NCBI GenBank assembly: GCA_007858575.1
Contig: CP042279.1
Coordinates: 6,107,001 to 6,171,000, forward strand
Source: Streptomyces sp. WAC08241
GTDB taxonomy: Bacteria > Actinomycetota > Actinomycetes > Streptomycetales > Streptomycetaceae
Direction of reading: 5' to 3'
Length of the DNA: 64,000 bases
Shown: one piece after another, positions 54,887 to 63,740 of the stretch
Numbering within the stretch: position 1 is the stretch's first letter
Layout: every line of letters begins with the position of its first letter
The notes under the pieces: model-generated
What the model saw: only the letters and a program-made list of their open reading frames with translations
Databases searched by the model: none
Told to the model about the DNA's origin: nothing
Position numbers and translations under genes: made by a program

Positions 54887-54910
54887 AGCATAAATAGCGT
54901 TCTTTATGTT
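54887..54910. promoter_or_regulatory. Second receptor-type operator, upstream of the transposase-like gene
   Basis: AGCATAAATAGC and GTTCTTTATGTT (9 of 12 symmetric) match the site at 50114-50137 in 19 of 24 bases, including CATAAA and CGTTCT(C/T)TATGTT. It ends 38 bp upstream of the ATG at 54849. The match predicts that one TetR receptor controls both promoters. Confidence 0.75.
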
Positions 54911-55119
54911 GCTCAGGTCGTCGCGGGATCGCGCGCGACTTTGGCAAGTCCTGGGGGCGAACGGCTTGAAACAGGGCAAGGCGCCTCGCCCGGCAGGGGT
55001 GAGGAAGGGCTTCGGCGGCTTCCGGCCGCTTTTCGCCGACTAGCTGAAGTAGCGCCAGGTCCCTCCGGCGGCTCGCGACGGCGGGTCCGTTCCTGCGCAC
55101 ACTGACGACCGGCGACGAG

Positions 55120-55335
55120 GCGGCACCGCGTCACGGACCCCGCGTCACGGACACCGCATCACAGGCACCGCACCACAGGCACCGCGTCGCACCGCACGTA
55201 CCGCGTCTCACCGCACACGCACTACGGCACCGCACACGCACTACGGCACCTCGCACGCACTGCGGCACACCGCAGGTACCGCGTCGCGCCGCACGTACCG
55301 TCCGCGGCCCGCGTACCGCACGTACCCCGCCGCCC
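55120..55335 (+). repeat. CACCGCGTCAC / CGCACACGCACTACGGCACC repeat tract
   Basis: About 215 bp of degenerate short repeats: CACCGC(G/A)TCAC(A/G)GG units, two copies of CGCACACGCACTACGGCACC, and several CGCACGTACCG units, lying between the transposase-like gene and galU. On both strands it encodes only Arg/Thr/Cys-rich low-complexity sequence. The galU promoter must lie in or after it. Confidence 0.75.
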
Positions 55336-55396
55336 GGCTCCCCGCGGGCCGGGAAACGGCGTCCCTCCCCGTCTCCCCATGCTTTGGACATCCCAC

Positions 55397-56384
55397 ATGA
55401 ACGAGATAACGAAAGCCGTCATCCCCGTCGCCGGACTGGGCACCCGCTTCCTGCCCGCCACCAAGGCGACCCCCAAGGAGATGCTGCCGGTGGTGGACAA
55501 GCCGGCCATCCAGTACGTCGTCGAGGAAGCGGTCAGCGTCGGCATGCGCGACGTCCTCATGGTGACGGGGCGCAACAAACGGCTCTGGAGGACCACTTCG
55601 ACCGCAACTGCGAGCTCGAACTGGCCCTGGAGAAGAAGGGCGACGCCGAACGGCTCGCCTCCGTCAACCTCTCCACCGAACTGGCCGACATCCACTACAC
55701 CCGGCAGGGCGACCCGCGCGGCCTGGGGCACGCCGTCCTGTGCGCCGCGCCGCACGTGGGCGACGAGCCGTTCGCCGTCCTCCTCGGCGACGACCTCATC
55801 GACCCCCGCGACCCGCTCCTCGACCAGATGCGGCAGGTGCACCGGGAGCACGGCGGATCGGTGATCGCGCTCATGGAGGTCGAGCCCGAGCGCAGCCACT
55901 CTACGGCTGCGCCGCCGCGGAGAGGGACGGTACGAGTCCCGTCGTCCGCGTCACCGACCTCGTCGAGAAGCCGGCGCCCGGCACCGCCCCGAGCAACCTG
56001 GCCGTCATCGGGCGCTACATCCTCGAACCCGCCGTCTTCGACGTCCTGCGCCGCACCCCGCCCGGCCGCGGCGGCGAGATACAGCTCACCGACGCCATCC
56101 GGACGCTCGCGGCCACCGGGCACACGGTCCACGGCGTGGTGTTCTCCGGGCGGCGTTACGACACCGGCGACCGCGGCGACTACCTGCGCGCCGTCGTCCG
56201 GATCGCCGCCGACCGCAGCGACCTCGGCCCCGACTTCGTCGAGTGGCTGCGGGAGTTCCTCCTGGACCACCAGCCGACGGGCCCCCAGCCGACGGGCCAC
56301 CAGCCGACGGGCCACCGGCCGACGGGCCCCCAGCCGGCGGACGAGCGGCCGGTGGAGCTCCGGCCGGCGGCGCTCACCGTCTGA
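55397..56384 (+). CDS. galU: UTP--glucose-1-phosphate uridylyltransferase with repetitive tail
   Basis: About 330 residues. KAVIPVAGLGTRFLPATKAT then PKEMLPVVDKPAIQYVVEEA is the nucleotidyltransferase signature. ALEDHFDRNCELELALEKKG, GLGHAVLCAAPHVGDEPFAV, LLGDDLID, RVTDLVEKPAPGTAPSNLAV and GRGGEIQLTDAIRTL complete GalU. It makes UDP-glucose from UTP and glucose-1-phosphate. The C-terminal 25 residues are five Q-P-T-G-(P/H)-type units coded by a 15-bp tandem repeat (56266-56340), not a normal GalU feature. ATG at 55397. Breaks near 55580 and 55900. Probably a pathway-dedicated paralogue. Confidence 0.9.
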
Positions 56385-56387
56385 CGC

Positions 56388-56417
56388 GTCCAACTGCCTC
56401 CGGAGCGCCGGTTGGAC
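56388..56417. promoter_or_regulatory. Inverted repeat between galU and the strR-like gene
   Basis: GTCCAAC (56388-56394) and GTTGGAC (56411-56417) are a perfect 7-bp inverted repeat with CTCCGGAG in the loop. It follows the galU stop by 3 bp and precedes the regulator start by 88 bp, so it may be a weak terminator or an operator. Confidence 0.5.
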
Positions 56418-56504
56418 ACCGACGTCCCCACCGACACCTTCCACGAGTTGGCGAGGTCGTCGCGGTCCTGCCCCACCGGATGGATAACGACAGGAGACCT
56501 CCGT

Positions 56505-57519
56505 ATGGTCCACGAGCGAATACAGAGCCCGCCGCGACCGCAGGAAGGAAACAGCGAATTCCCCACCGCGTCCCCCTGACCGCATTGAAGAACGTCATCA
56601 GGGTCAGGCAGGACGGTCCGGACGAAAGGCACACGCGGGCACTCGCCGCATCCGGCGAATTCCCGCCGATCCTGGTCCATCGCCCCACCATGGCGATTCT
56701 CGACGGCGTCCACCGGTTCCACGCCGCGCACCTGCGGGGTGACACCGACATCGCCGTCCGGTTCTGCGACGAACCGCTGGAACAGGCCTTCGTCCACACC
56801 GTACGGGAGAACGTCCGGCACGGCCTCCCGCTGACGCACCCCGACCGCACGGCGGCCGCCGCCCGCATCCTGCGGACGCATCCGCACTGGTCGGACCGCT
56901 CCGTCGCACGGGCCGCCGGACTGTCCCCGAAGTCCGTCGCCGAGCTGCGCAAAGGCGCGCGGCAGGCGACGGACCCGATGCACCGCCTCGGCCGGGACGG
57001 ACGGCTGCGGCCGGTCGACGCCGACGAACGGCGCCGGCGCGCGGCCGAGATCCTGCGCAGCGCACCCGACTCCTGCCCGCGAGGTCGGGCGCCGGGCCGG
57101 CATCTCGCCCAGCACGGTGCGGGACGTGAAGCGCCGCATCGAGAACGGACAGGAACCCGTTCCCGAAAGGGACGGGAAAGCAGGGAGCGGCACGGAGGAA
57201 AGAGGAGGAAGAGAAGCCCTCGAAAGGCGGGGAAAGCGCGAGGGGAACGGATCTCTCGGATTTCCCGGCCCTGGTGAAGCGGCTCTGCCACGAGCCGTCA
57301 CTGCGGAACTCCGCCGACGGGCGGCTCCTTCTGCGGCTCCTCGATCTCCACCTGGTGGCGCAGCAGAGCGCCGCCCGGATCACCGCCGCCGTCCCCGCGC
57401 ACCAGATCGCGACGGTCGCCGTCGCCGCCGCCCGCTGCCGCCAGATCTGGCACGAGATGGCGGCGGAAGTCGAAAGCAACCGGCCCGGCCACGACGCCAC
57501 GGCCGCCACGAAGAACTGA
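56505..57519 (+). CDS. StrR-like pathway-specific activator (ParB-type N-terminal domain)
   Basis: About 338 residues. VPLTALKNVIRVRQDGPDER, HTRALAASGEFPPILVHRPT, MAILDGVHRFHAAHLRGDTD, IAVRFCDEPLEQAFVHTVRE then NVRHGLPLTHPDRTAAAARI, HPHWSDRSVARAAGLSPKSV (helix-turn-helix), a charged linker, and LVKRLCHEPSLRNSADGRLL with a C-terminal helical domain. This is the ParB-like/sulfiredoxin-fold plus HTH order of StrR, NovG and related activators of aminoglycoside, aminocoumarin and glycopeptide clusters. ATG at 56505 has AGGAG 8 bases upstream. Breaks near 56540, 57080 and 57260. Confidence 0.85.
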
Positions 57520-57530
57520 AAGAGGAAAGC

Positions 57531-59057
57531 ATGTCTGTTGTTGATGGTGTGGTGGGGAGGCGTCGTCTTCGGGGCCGGTGGGTCCGAAGGCGGGTGTTCC
57601 TGATGGTGCCGGTCCTGCCGGTTCTGCCGGTAGGGAGCCTGGTAAGGGTTCGGGTGCTGGTGGTTCGGGTTCGGGGTTGACGCCGCGGATGCGGTTGACG
57701 CTGGGTGTGCTGCTGGTGGCGCAGTTCATGCTGGCGGTGGACTTCTCGATCCTGAACGTGGCGTTGCCGGTGATGGGTGAGGGGCTGGGCTTCTCGCTGG
57801 CGAACCTGCAGTGGATCGCGACCGCGTTCGCCCTGTGCGCGGCCGGTTTCACCCTGATGTTCGGCCGGGTGGCCGACCTCTTCGGCCGGCGCCGTCTGTT
57901 CCTGGGCGGCCTGGCCGTCCTGGGCCTTGCCTCCCTGGCCGGGGACTTGCCACCAGCCCCGAGGTTTTGATCGTGGCCCGGATCTTCCAGGGCCTGGCCA
58001 CCGCCGCGGTCACCCCGGCCGGCCTGTCCCTGCTGACCACCTCCTTCCCCGAAGGCCCCTGCGGGAAAAGGCCCTGGGGCTCAACGGCGCGCTGATGTCG
58101 GCCGGGTTCACCACCGGCGCCATCCTGGGCGGTGTCCTGACCGACCTGCTGTCCTGGCGCTGGGCCTTCTTCATCAACGTGCCCGTCGCCGCCGCCGTCC
58201 TGATCATCGCCCCCATGGTCATCGCCGAGTCCCGCCCCCAGCAGCGCCCCCGCCTGGACCTGCCCGGCGCCCTCAGCGTCACCCTGGGCCTGCTGGCCGT
58301 CGTCGTCTTCGGCTTCACCCAGGCCGGCGAACACGGCTGGACCCACCTGCCCGCCCTCGGCTCCCTGGCCGCAGGTGTGCTGCTCCTGATCGCCTTCTAC
58401 TTCATCGAGCGCACCTCCCCGCCCCCTGGTCCCCGTCACCGTCCTGCGACGGCGCACCGTGGCCTGGGGCAACATCGCCGGCGTCCTGGCCTTCGTCACC
58501 GAAACCTCCCTCGTCTTCCTCCTGACCCTCTACCTCCAGCAAGTCCTCGGCTTTCTCCCCCTGGCCGCCGGCCTCTCCTTCGGCGTCCTGGGACTGGGCA
58601 CCGTCCTGGGCGGCACCCTGGCCCCCGCGTCATCGCCCGCACCTCCACCCGCACCACCCTGATCACCGGCGCCCTCATCCAGACCGCCGCCACCGCCGCC
58701 CTCCTCGCGCTGGGCACCAACACCACCACCGGCCTGGCCCTGATGCTCCCGGCCACCTTCATCGGCGGCGTCGGCAACATGCTCCTGATCGTCGGCTTCA
58801 TGGTCACCGCCACCAGCGGCCTGCCCGACCACGAACAGGGCATGGCCACCGGCCTCGCCACCATGAGCCAGCAGATCGGCATCACCATGGGCACCCCCGT
58901 CATGAGCGCCATCGCCACCGGCGCCATGACCACCACCACCCTCACCGGCATCCTCGGCGGCATCCACACCGCCATCGCCGTCAACACCGCCCTCGTCCTC
59001 CTCACCGCCCTCACCACCACCCTCTTCCTCCGCACCCCCACCACCACCGACAAGTAG
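57531..59057 (+). CDS. DHA2-type MFS exporter (EmrB/QacA)
   Basis: About 510 residues, 14 helices. GVLLVAQFMLAVDFSILNVA then LPVMGEGLGFSLANLQWIAT is the first-helix D-motif region. FGRVADLFGRRRLFLGGLAV is motif A (G-x-L-A-D-x-x-G-R-R). ALMSAGFTTGAILGGVLTDL then LSWRWAFFINVP is motif C/antiporter-like. ATFIGGVGNMLLIVGFMVTA lies in the C-half. Drug:H+ antiporter; probable self-resistance or product export. It starts 11 bp after the StrR-like gene. The first 60 codons use GGT, GCT and CCT far more than neighbours. Breaks near 57570, 57945, 58060, 58425 and 58630; a GTG at 57578 is an alternative start. Confidence 0.88.
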
Positions 59058-59152
59058 GCAACGCCCGTCAGGACGGGGAGGGAGGCGGTCCTCCGGCCTC
59101 CTCCGGCCTTCCTCCGGCCTCCTCCCCTCCCCGTCCCCGTCGAAGGAACCCG

Positions 59153-59935
59153 ATGGACCTCCAGCTCAAGGGACGGGTCTACCTCGTCACCGGTGCCTCC
59201 TCCGGTATCGGGCACGCCACCGCCCGCGTGCTCGCGGCGGAGGGCGCGCAGGTGGTGGGCGTGGCCTGAACACCGCGTCGCTGCTCGACACCGACCCGAA
59301 CATCACCGCCCACGAGGGCGACCTCACCCGCCCGGAGACCGCGGACGACGCGGTGCGCCGGACCGTCGAACGCTTCGGCCGCCTCGACGGCCTGGTCAAT
59401 AACGCCGGCGCCCTGCGCTCCCACGAGGGCTTCCTGGCCGCCACGGACGCCGACTGGCACGAGATCTTCGAGCTCAACGTCCACGCGGCGGTCCGCGCCG
59501 CCCGGGCCGCCCTGCCGCACCTGATCGACGGCGGGGCGGCAGCCTGGTGCACGTGGCGAGCGAGGCGGCCCGCTTCCCGGACCCTCCATCGCCGCCTACG
59601 CGGCCTCCAAGACGGCCCTCCTGTCGGTCTCCAAGTCCCTCGCCGCCGAGTACGGCCGCCGGGGCGTCAGGTCCAACATCGTGTCGCCCGGCCCCACCCG
59701 GACCGCCCTGTTCGACGCGCCGGGAGGGTTCGCCGAGCAGTTGGCGGAACGCTTCGGCACGACGCCCGACGAGGCGGTCGACCACTTCATCCGCGAGGAA
59801 CGACGGCTGCCGAGCGGACGGATCGGGACGCCCGAGGAGGTCGCCACCGTCATCGCCTACCTGCTGTCGCCGCTCGCCTCCCAGGTGACGGGGGCCGAGT
59901 GGGCCGTCGACGGCGGCGCTCTGCGGCAGGTCTGA
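59153..59935 (+). CDS. Short-chain dehydrogenase/reductase of the cluster
   Basis: About 262 residues. MDLQLKGRVYLVTGASSGIG then HATARVLAAEGAQVVGVA, DGLVNNAGALRSHEGFLAAT, SLVHVASEAARFPDPSIAAY, AASKTALLSVSKSLAAEYGR (Y-x3-K), RGVRSNIVSPGPTRTALFDA and QVTGAEWAVDGGALRQV. Classical NAD(P)H-binding SDR, 95 bp after the exporter. Two bases separate its stop from the sigma-factor GTG, so they are coupled. Substrate unknown. Breaks near 59265, 59540 and 59583. Confidence 0.85.
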
Positions 59936-59937
59936 CC

Positions 59938-60655
59938 GTGTCAGCCCCCGTGGCCGTAGCCGCCGCACCGACCGAGAGCCGGTCGCGCGTCGAGGAGTTC
60001 GAGGCGGAGGCCGTGCCGTACCGCGCCGAGCTCCTGGCGGCGGCCGTCCGCCTCGTCCGCTCGCACGCGGACGCCGAGGACCTCCTCCAGGAGACCTACT
60101 TGAAGGCGTTCCGCTCCTTCCACCAGTACCGGCTCGGCACCAACGTCCGTGCCTGGCTGTACCGGATCATGACCAACACGTACTTCACGCACCACCGCAG
60201 CGCCCGGACGCGGCCGCGGATCGTCGGCCCCTACGACGAGGACGCCCACGTCCGGCCGGCGCACCAGCCGGCCTCCTACCGGCTGGCGTCGGCGGAGGAC
60301 CAGCACCTGGAGGGGTTCGTGCACCCCGAGATCGGGCGGGCGCTGCGGTCCCTCCCGCGGGAGTACGCGGCGGTGCTGCGCCTGGCGGACGTCGAGGGCC
60401 GCAGCTACCAGGAGATCGCCGGACTCTCGGGATCGCCACCGAACGGTGGGCTCCCGCGTGCACCGCGGCCGCCGCCGCATGCGGGAGCTGATTCCTCACC
60501 TGGACCCCCACCTGGATCCCCGCCCGGGCCCTTGCCCGAATCCCCACCTGGGACCCCGCCCGGACCCCCACCCGGGCCCCCACCGCACGAGCGCCACACG
60601 CGCCGACTCCCCCACACGGACAGCACTTCCCCGATACGAGCGAAGGAGCCCATGA
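59938..60655 (+). CDS. ECF sigma factor with a repetitive C-terminal tail
   Basis: About 239 residues. AVPYRAELLAAAVRLVRSHA then DAEDLLQETYLKAFRSFHQY (sigma2, D-A-E-D-L-x-Q-E-T-Y), RLGTNVRAWLYRIMTNTYFT, then LPREYAAVLRLADVEGRSYQ, EIAGLSGIATGTVGSRVHRG then RRRMREL (sigma4). About 55 extra residues follow, HLDPHLDPRPGPCPNPHLGP and more Pro/His/Asp units coded by a short tandem repeat. No anti-sigma gene is next to it; the oxidase gene starts one base after its stop. Break near 60435. Confidence 0.85.
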
Positions 60656-60656
60656 C

Positions 60657-62338
60657 ATGAGCGGAATAGGCAGACGCGCCCTCCTCGGCGGCGCGGCCGT
60701 GGCGGGCGGGGCGGCCGTGGCCACCACCGGCCTCCTGGCCACGGACGCGGTCGCGGCGGCGGCCGGAGGCGGCGCCGTCGAGTTCGGCAGCACCGTGACC
60801 CGGCAGGACTCCCGCTACCCGTCCCTCCGGACGGGCAACAACCAGCGCTTCGTGGCCACCCCGGACTACGTGAAGATGGTCCGCTCCCCGGCCGACGTCG
60901 AGCGGGCCCTGGCGAAGGCGGTGCGCGACGGCAAGCGCATCTCCGCCCGCAGCGGCGGCCACTGCTTCGCCGACTTCACCTGCAACCCCGAGATCGAGGT
61001 GATCATCGACTTCTCGGAGATGACCGGCGTCGGCTACGACCGGAGGATGCGCGCCTTCTACGTCGAGCCGGGCGCGCGGCTCCTCAACGTCTACGAGTCC
61101 CTGTTCAAGGGCTGGGGCGTCACGGTCCCCGGGGCATCTGCTACAGCGTCGGCGCCGGCGGGCACATCGTCGGCGGCGGCTACGGCCTGCTCTCGCGCGC
61201 CCACGGCCTGGTCGTCGACCACCTGTACGCCGTGGAGGTGGTGGTGATCGACGAGGCCGGCCGGGCCCGTACGATCACGGCGACCCGGGAGGCCGACGAC
61301 CCGCACCGCGAACTGTGGTGGGCGCACACCGGCGGCGGGGGCGGCAACTTCGGCCTCGTCACCAAGTACTGGTTCCGCTCGCCCGACGCCCGGGGCACCG
61401 AGCCGTCCGAGCAGCTCGTGAAGGCGCCGTCGACGGTCCTGGTCAGCGCGGTCTCCATCCCCTGGGACGACCTCGACGAGAGGTCCTTCAAGCGCCTGGT
61501 GAAGAACTTCGGCGCCTGGCACGCGGAGCACAGCGGTCCGGACAGCCCCTACCGGCACCTCAGCAGCCTGTTCAACGTGTCCGCCAAGGCGCACGGCAGC
61601 CTGGGGATGTTCACCCAGATCGACGCCGCGGTCCCCGGCGCGCGCGAGATGCTCGACTCGTACATGGCGGCCGTCACCAGCGGGACTGGGGTCGAGGTGC
61701 GGTCCCTCGACCGCGGGAACGGGGAGCTGCCGGCGATGCCGGGCCTCGACCGGCCGAGGGAGCTGCCCTGGTTGCAGGCGACGCGGCTGGTCGGCACCGA
61801 CAACCCGACCATCACCAACCCCACCTCGCGCGGCGGTTACAAGTCCGCGTACATGCGCAAGAACTTCACCGACGCGCAGCTCGCGGCGCTGTACAAGCAC
61901 ATGACGCGGCCGGACTTCACGAATCCGGACACCATGCTGGTGCTGTTCTCCTTCGGCGGCCAGGTGAACGCCCTGCCGGAGGACGCCACCGCCAACGCCC
62001 AGCGGTCCGCCATCTTCAAGATGCTTCCAGACCTTCTGGAGCGACCCGGCCGAGGACGATTTCTATCTGGGCTGGCTCCGTGATCTCTACGGTGAATTCT
62101 TCGCGGCCAGCAACGGCGTGCCGGAAATCAACGACGCCACGGACGGGTGTTACATCAATTATCCCGACCGGGACATGACCGACCCCGTCACAACCGCTCG
62201 GGGACGCCCTGGACCACGCTCTACTACAAGGGCAATTATCCCCGTCTCCAGCGGGTGAAGCGCCGCTACGACCCCGCCAACGTGTTCCGCCACTCCATGT
62301 CCATCGCGCCTCCAGGACGCCCTGACGGTTTTCCGTGA
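60657..62338 (+). CDS. Bicovalent FAD-linked oxidase of the BBE family (Tat-exported)
   Basis: About 560 residues. MSGIGRRALLGGAAVAGGAA is a Tat-type signal (twin Arg). ISARSGGHCFADFTC gives the His of R-S-G-G-H, and GICYSVGAGGHIVGGGYGLL gives the Cys, together the two residues that bind FAD covalently in berberine-bridge-like oxidases. The tail YYKGNYPRLQRVKRRYDPAN then VFRHSMSI is the BBE motif. Relatives oxidise natural-product sugars or tetramates. ATG 60657 overlaps the sigma-factor stop region. Breaks near 61130, 62030 and 62195. Confidence 0.87.
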
Positions 62339-62372
62339 AAACGGCCCCGCTCTTCGGAGCGGGGCCGTTTTT
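62339..62372 (+). terminator. Perfect UUCG-loop intrinsic terminator
   Basis: AAACGGCCCCGCTC (62339-62352), loop TTCG, GAGCGGGGCCGTTT (62357-62370), then TT. A 14-bp perfect stem with the very stable UUCG tetraloop, starting on the base after the oxidase stop; ends the strR-like transcript. Confidence 0.95.
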
Positions 62373-62508
62373 CTTCCCGTGCGTGCAAGTGGGAAATCGA
62401 ACGCGTTGACCATTTCTCGGGCGAATGGAACTCTCTTTCTTGTCGGAGCGTCGCCCTCCCGGACAGGGAAGCGAAGGCGATGCGAAATCCAGCGGGTGGA
62501 GAAAGAGA

Positions 62509-63720
62509 ATGCGAACCGTTTCCGTGGTCATCGGCACGCGGCCGGAGGCCATCAAGATGGCCCCCGTCATCATGGCCCTGCACGCCCGTCCGGACATCGA
62601 GCCCGTGGTCATCTCGACCGGGCAGCACCGCCAGATGCTGGACGAGACCCTCGACGCCTTCGGCCTGTCGGCCGACATCGACCTGGAGGTCATGGCCCCC
62701 AAGCAGACCCTGTCGCAGGTGACCTCCCGGATCCTCAGCGGCCTGGAGTCCGTACTCCCCGCCTCGGCTCCGACGCCCTCCTGGTGCACGGCGACACCGC
62801 CACCACGCTCGCCGGCGCCCTCGCCGGCTTCCACCACGGCGTCCCGGTCGTCCACGTCGAGGCCGGCCTGCGCAGCGGCGAACTCTCCTCCCCGTTCCCG
62901 GAGGAGGGCAACCGGCGCCTGGTCGGCCAGGTGTCCGCGCTCCACCTGGCGCCGACCCCCGCCAACCGCGCCAACCTGCTGTGCGAGGGCATCCCGGAGG
63001 AGACGATCGTCGTCACCGGCAACACGGTCATCGACGCCTTGCGCTGGGCCGGCGACCACGCCGCCGACTACGGGCGCCCCGAGCTGGACGACCTCGACGC
63101 CGACCCCCGCCGCGTCGTCCTCGCCTCCGCCCACCGCCGCGACGCCTGGCCGCAACTGGCCGACATCGCCGCCGCGTTCCGGCGGATCGCCGACGAGCCC
63201 GGCACCCGCGTGGTGGTCCCGCTGCACCGCAACCCCGCGGTGCGCGAGGCGATGCTGCCCGTCCTCGCCGGACACCCGAACGTCACCCTCACCGACCCGC
63301 TGCCCTACCTGAGCTTCATGAAGCTGCTCAAGCGGGCCGACCTCATCGTCTCCGACAGCAGCGGCGCGCAGGAGGAGGGGCCCGCGCTCGGCAAGCCCAC
63401 CCTGGTGCTCAGCGACGTGACCGAGCGGAGCGAGGCCGTCGTCGCCGGCACCGCCAAGCTGGTCGGCAAGACGACCGGGGCGTCGCCGCCGCCACCCTGG
63501 AGCTCCTGCGCGACCGGGCCGCGTACGACCGCATGGCGGGCGCCGCCAACCCGTACGGGGACGGCAGGGCGGCCCTGCGCACGGTCGACAGCATCGCCTG
63601 CTTCCTCGGCCTCGGCGACCGGCCCGAGGACTTCGTCCCGGAGACGCCGGTCGACCAGTTCGCCGCCGAACTCGCCCGTGTCGCCGGCTACCGGCAGCAC
63701 GCCCCCAGCCGGCCTCCTGA
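62509..63720 (+). CDS. wecB: UDP-N-acetylglucosamine 2-epimerase (non-hydrolysing)
   Basis: About 403 residues. TVSVVIGTRPEAIKMAPVIM, VVISTGQHRQMLDETLDAFG, DALLVHGDTATTLAGALAGF then VPVVHVEAGLRSGELSSPFP, EEGNRRLVGQVSALHLAPTP, SDSSGAQEEGPALGKPTLVL, SDVTERSEAVVAGTAKLVGK. These are the WecB UDP-binding blocks; the usual D-S-G-G is D-S-S-G here. It interconverts UDP-GlcNAc and UDP-ManNAc. GGAG-type site before ATG 62509. Breaks near 62768, 63478 and 63705. First gene after the terminator, so a new transcript. With the galU paralogue it supports sugar-nucleotide supply to the cluster. Confidence 0.9.
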
Positions 63721-63740
63721 AGCCACGAGGACCCTTTCCG

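Noticed and set aside
56388..56504. AdpA-binding site ahead of the StrR-like gene
   Set aside because: TGGCGAGGTC near 56448 misses the TGGCSNGWWY consensus at a required position, so I do not call it.
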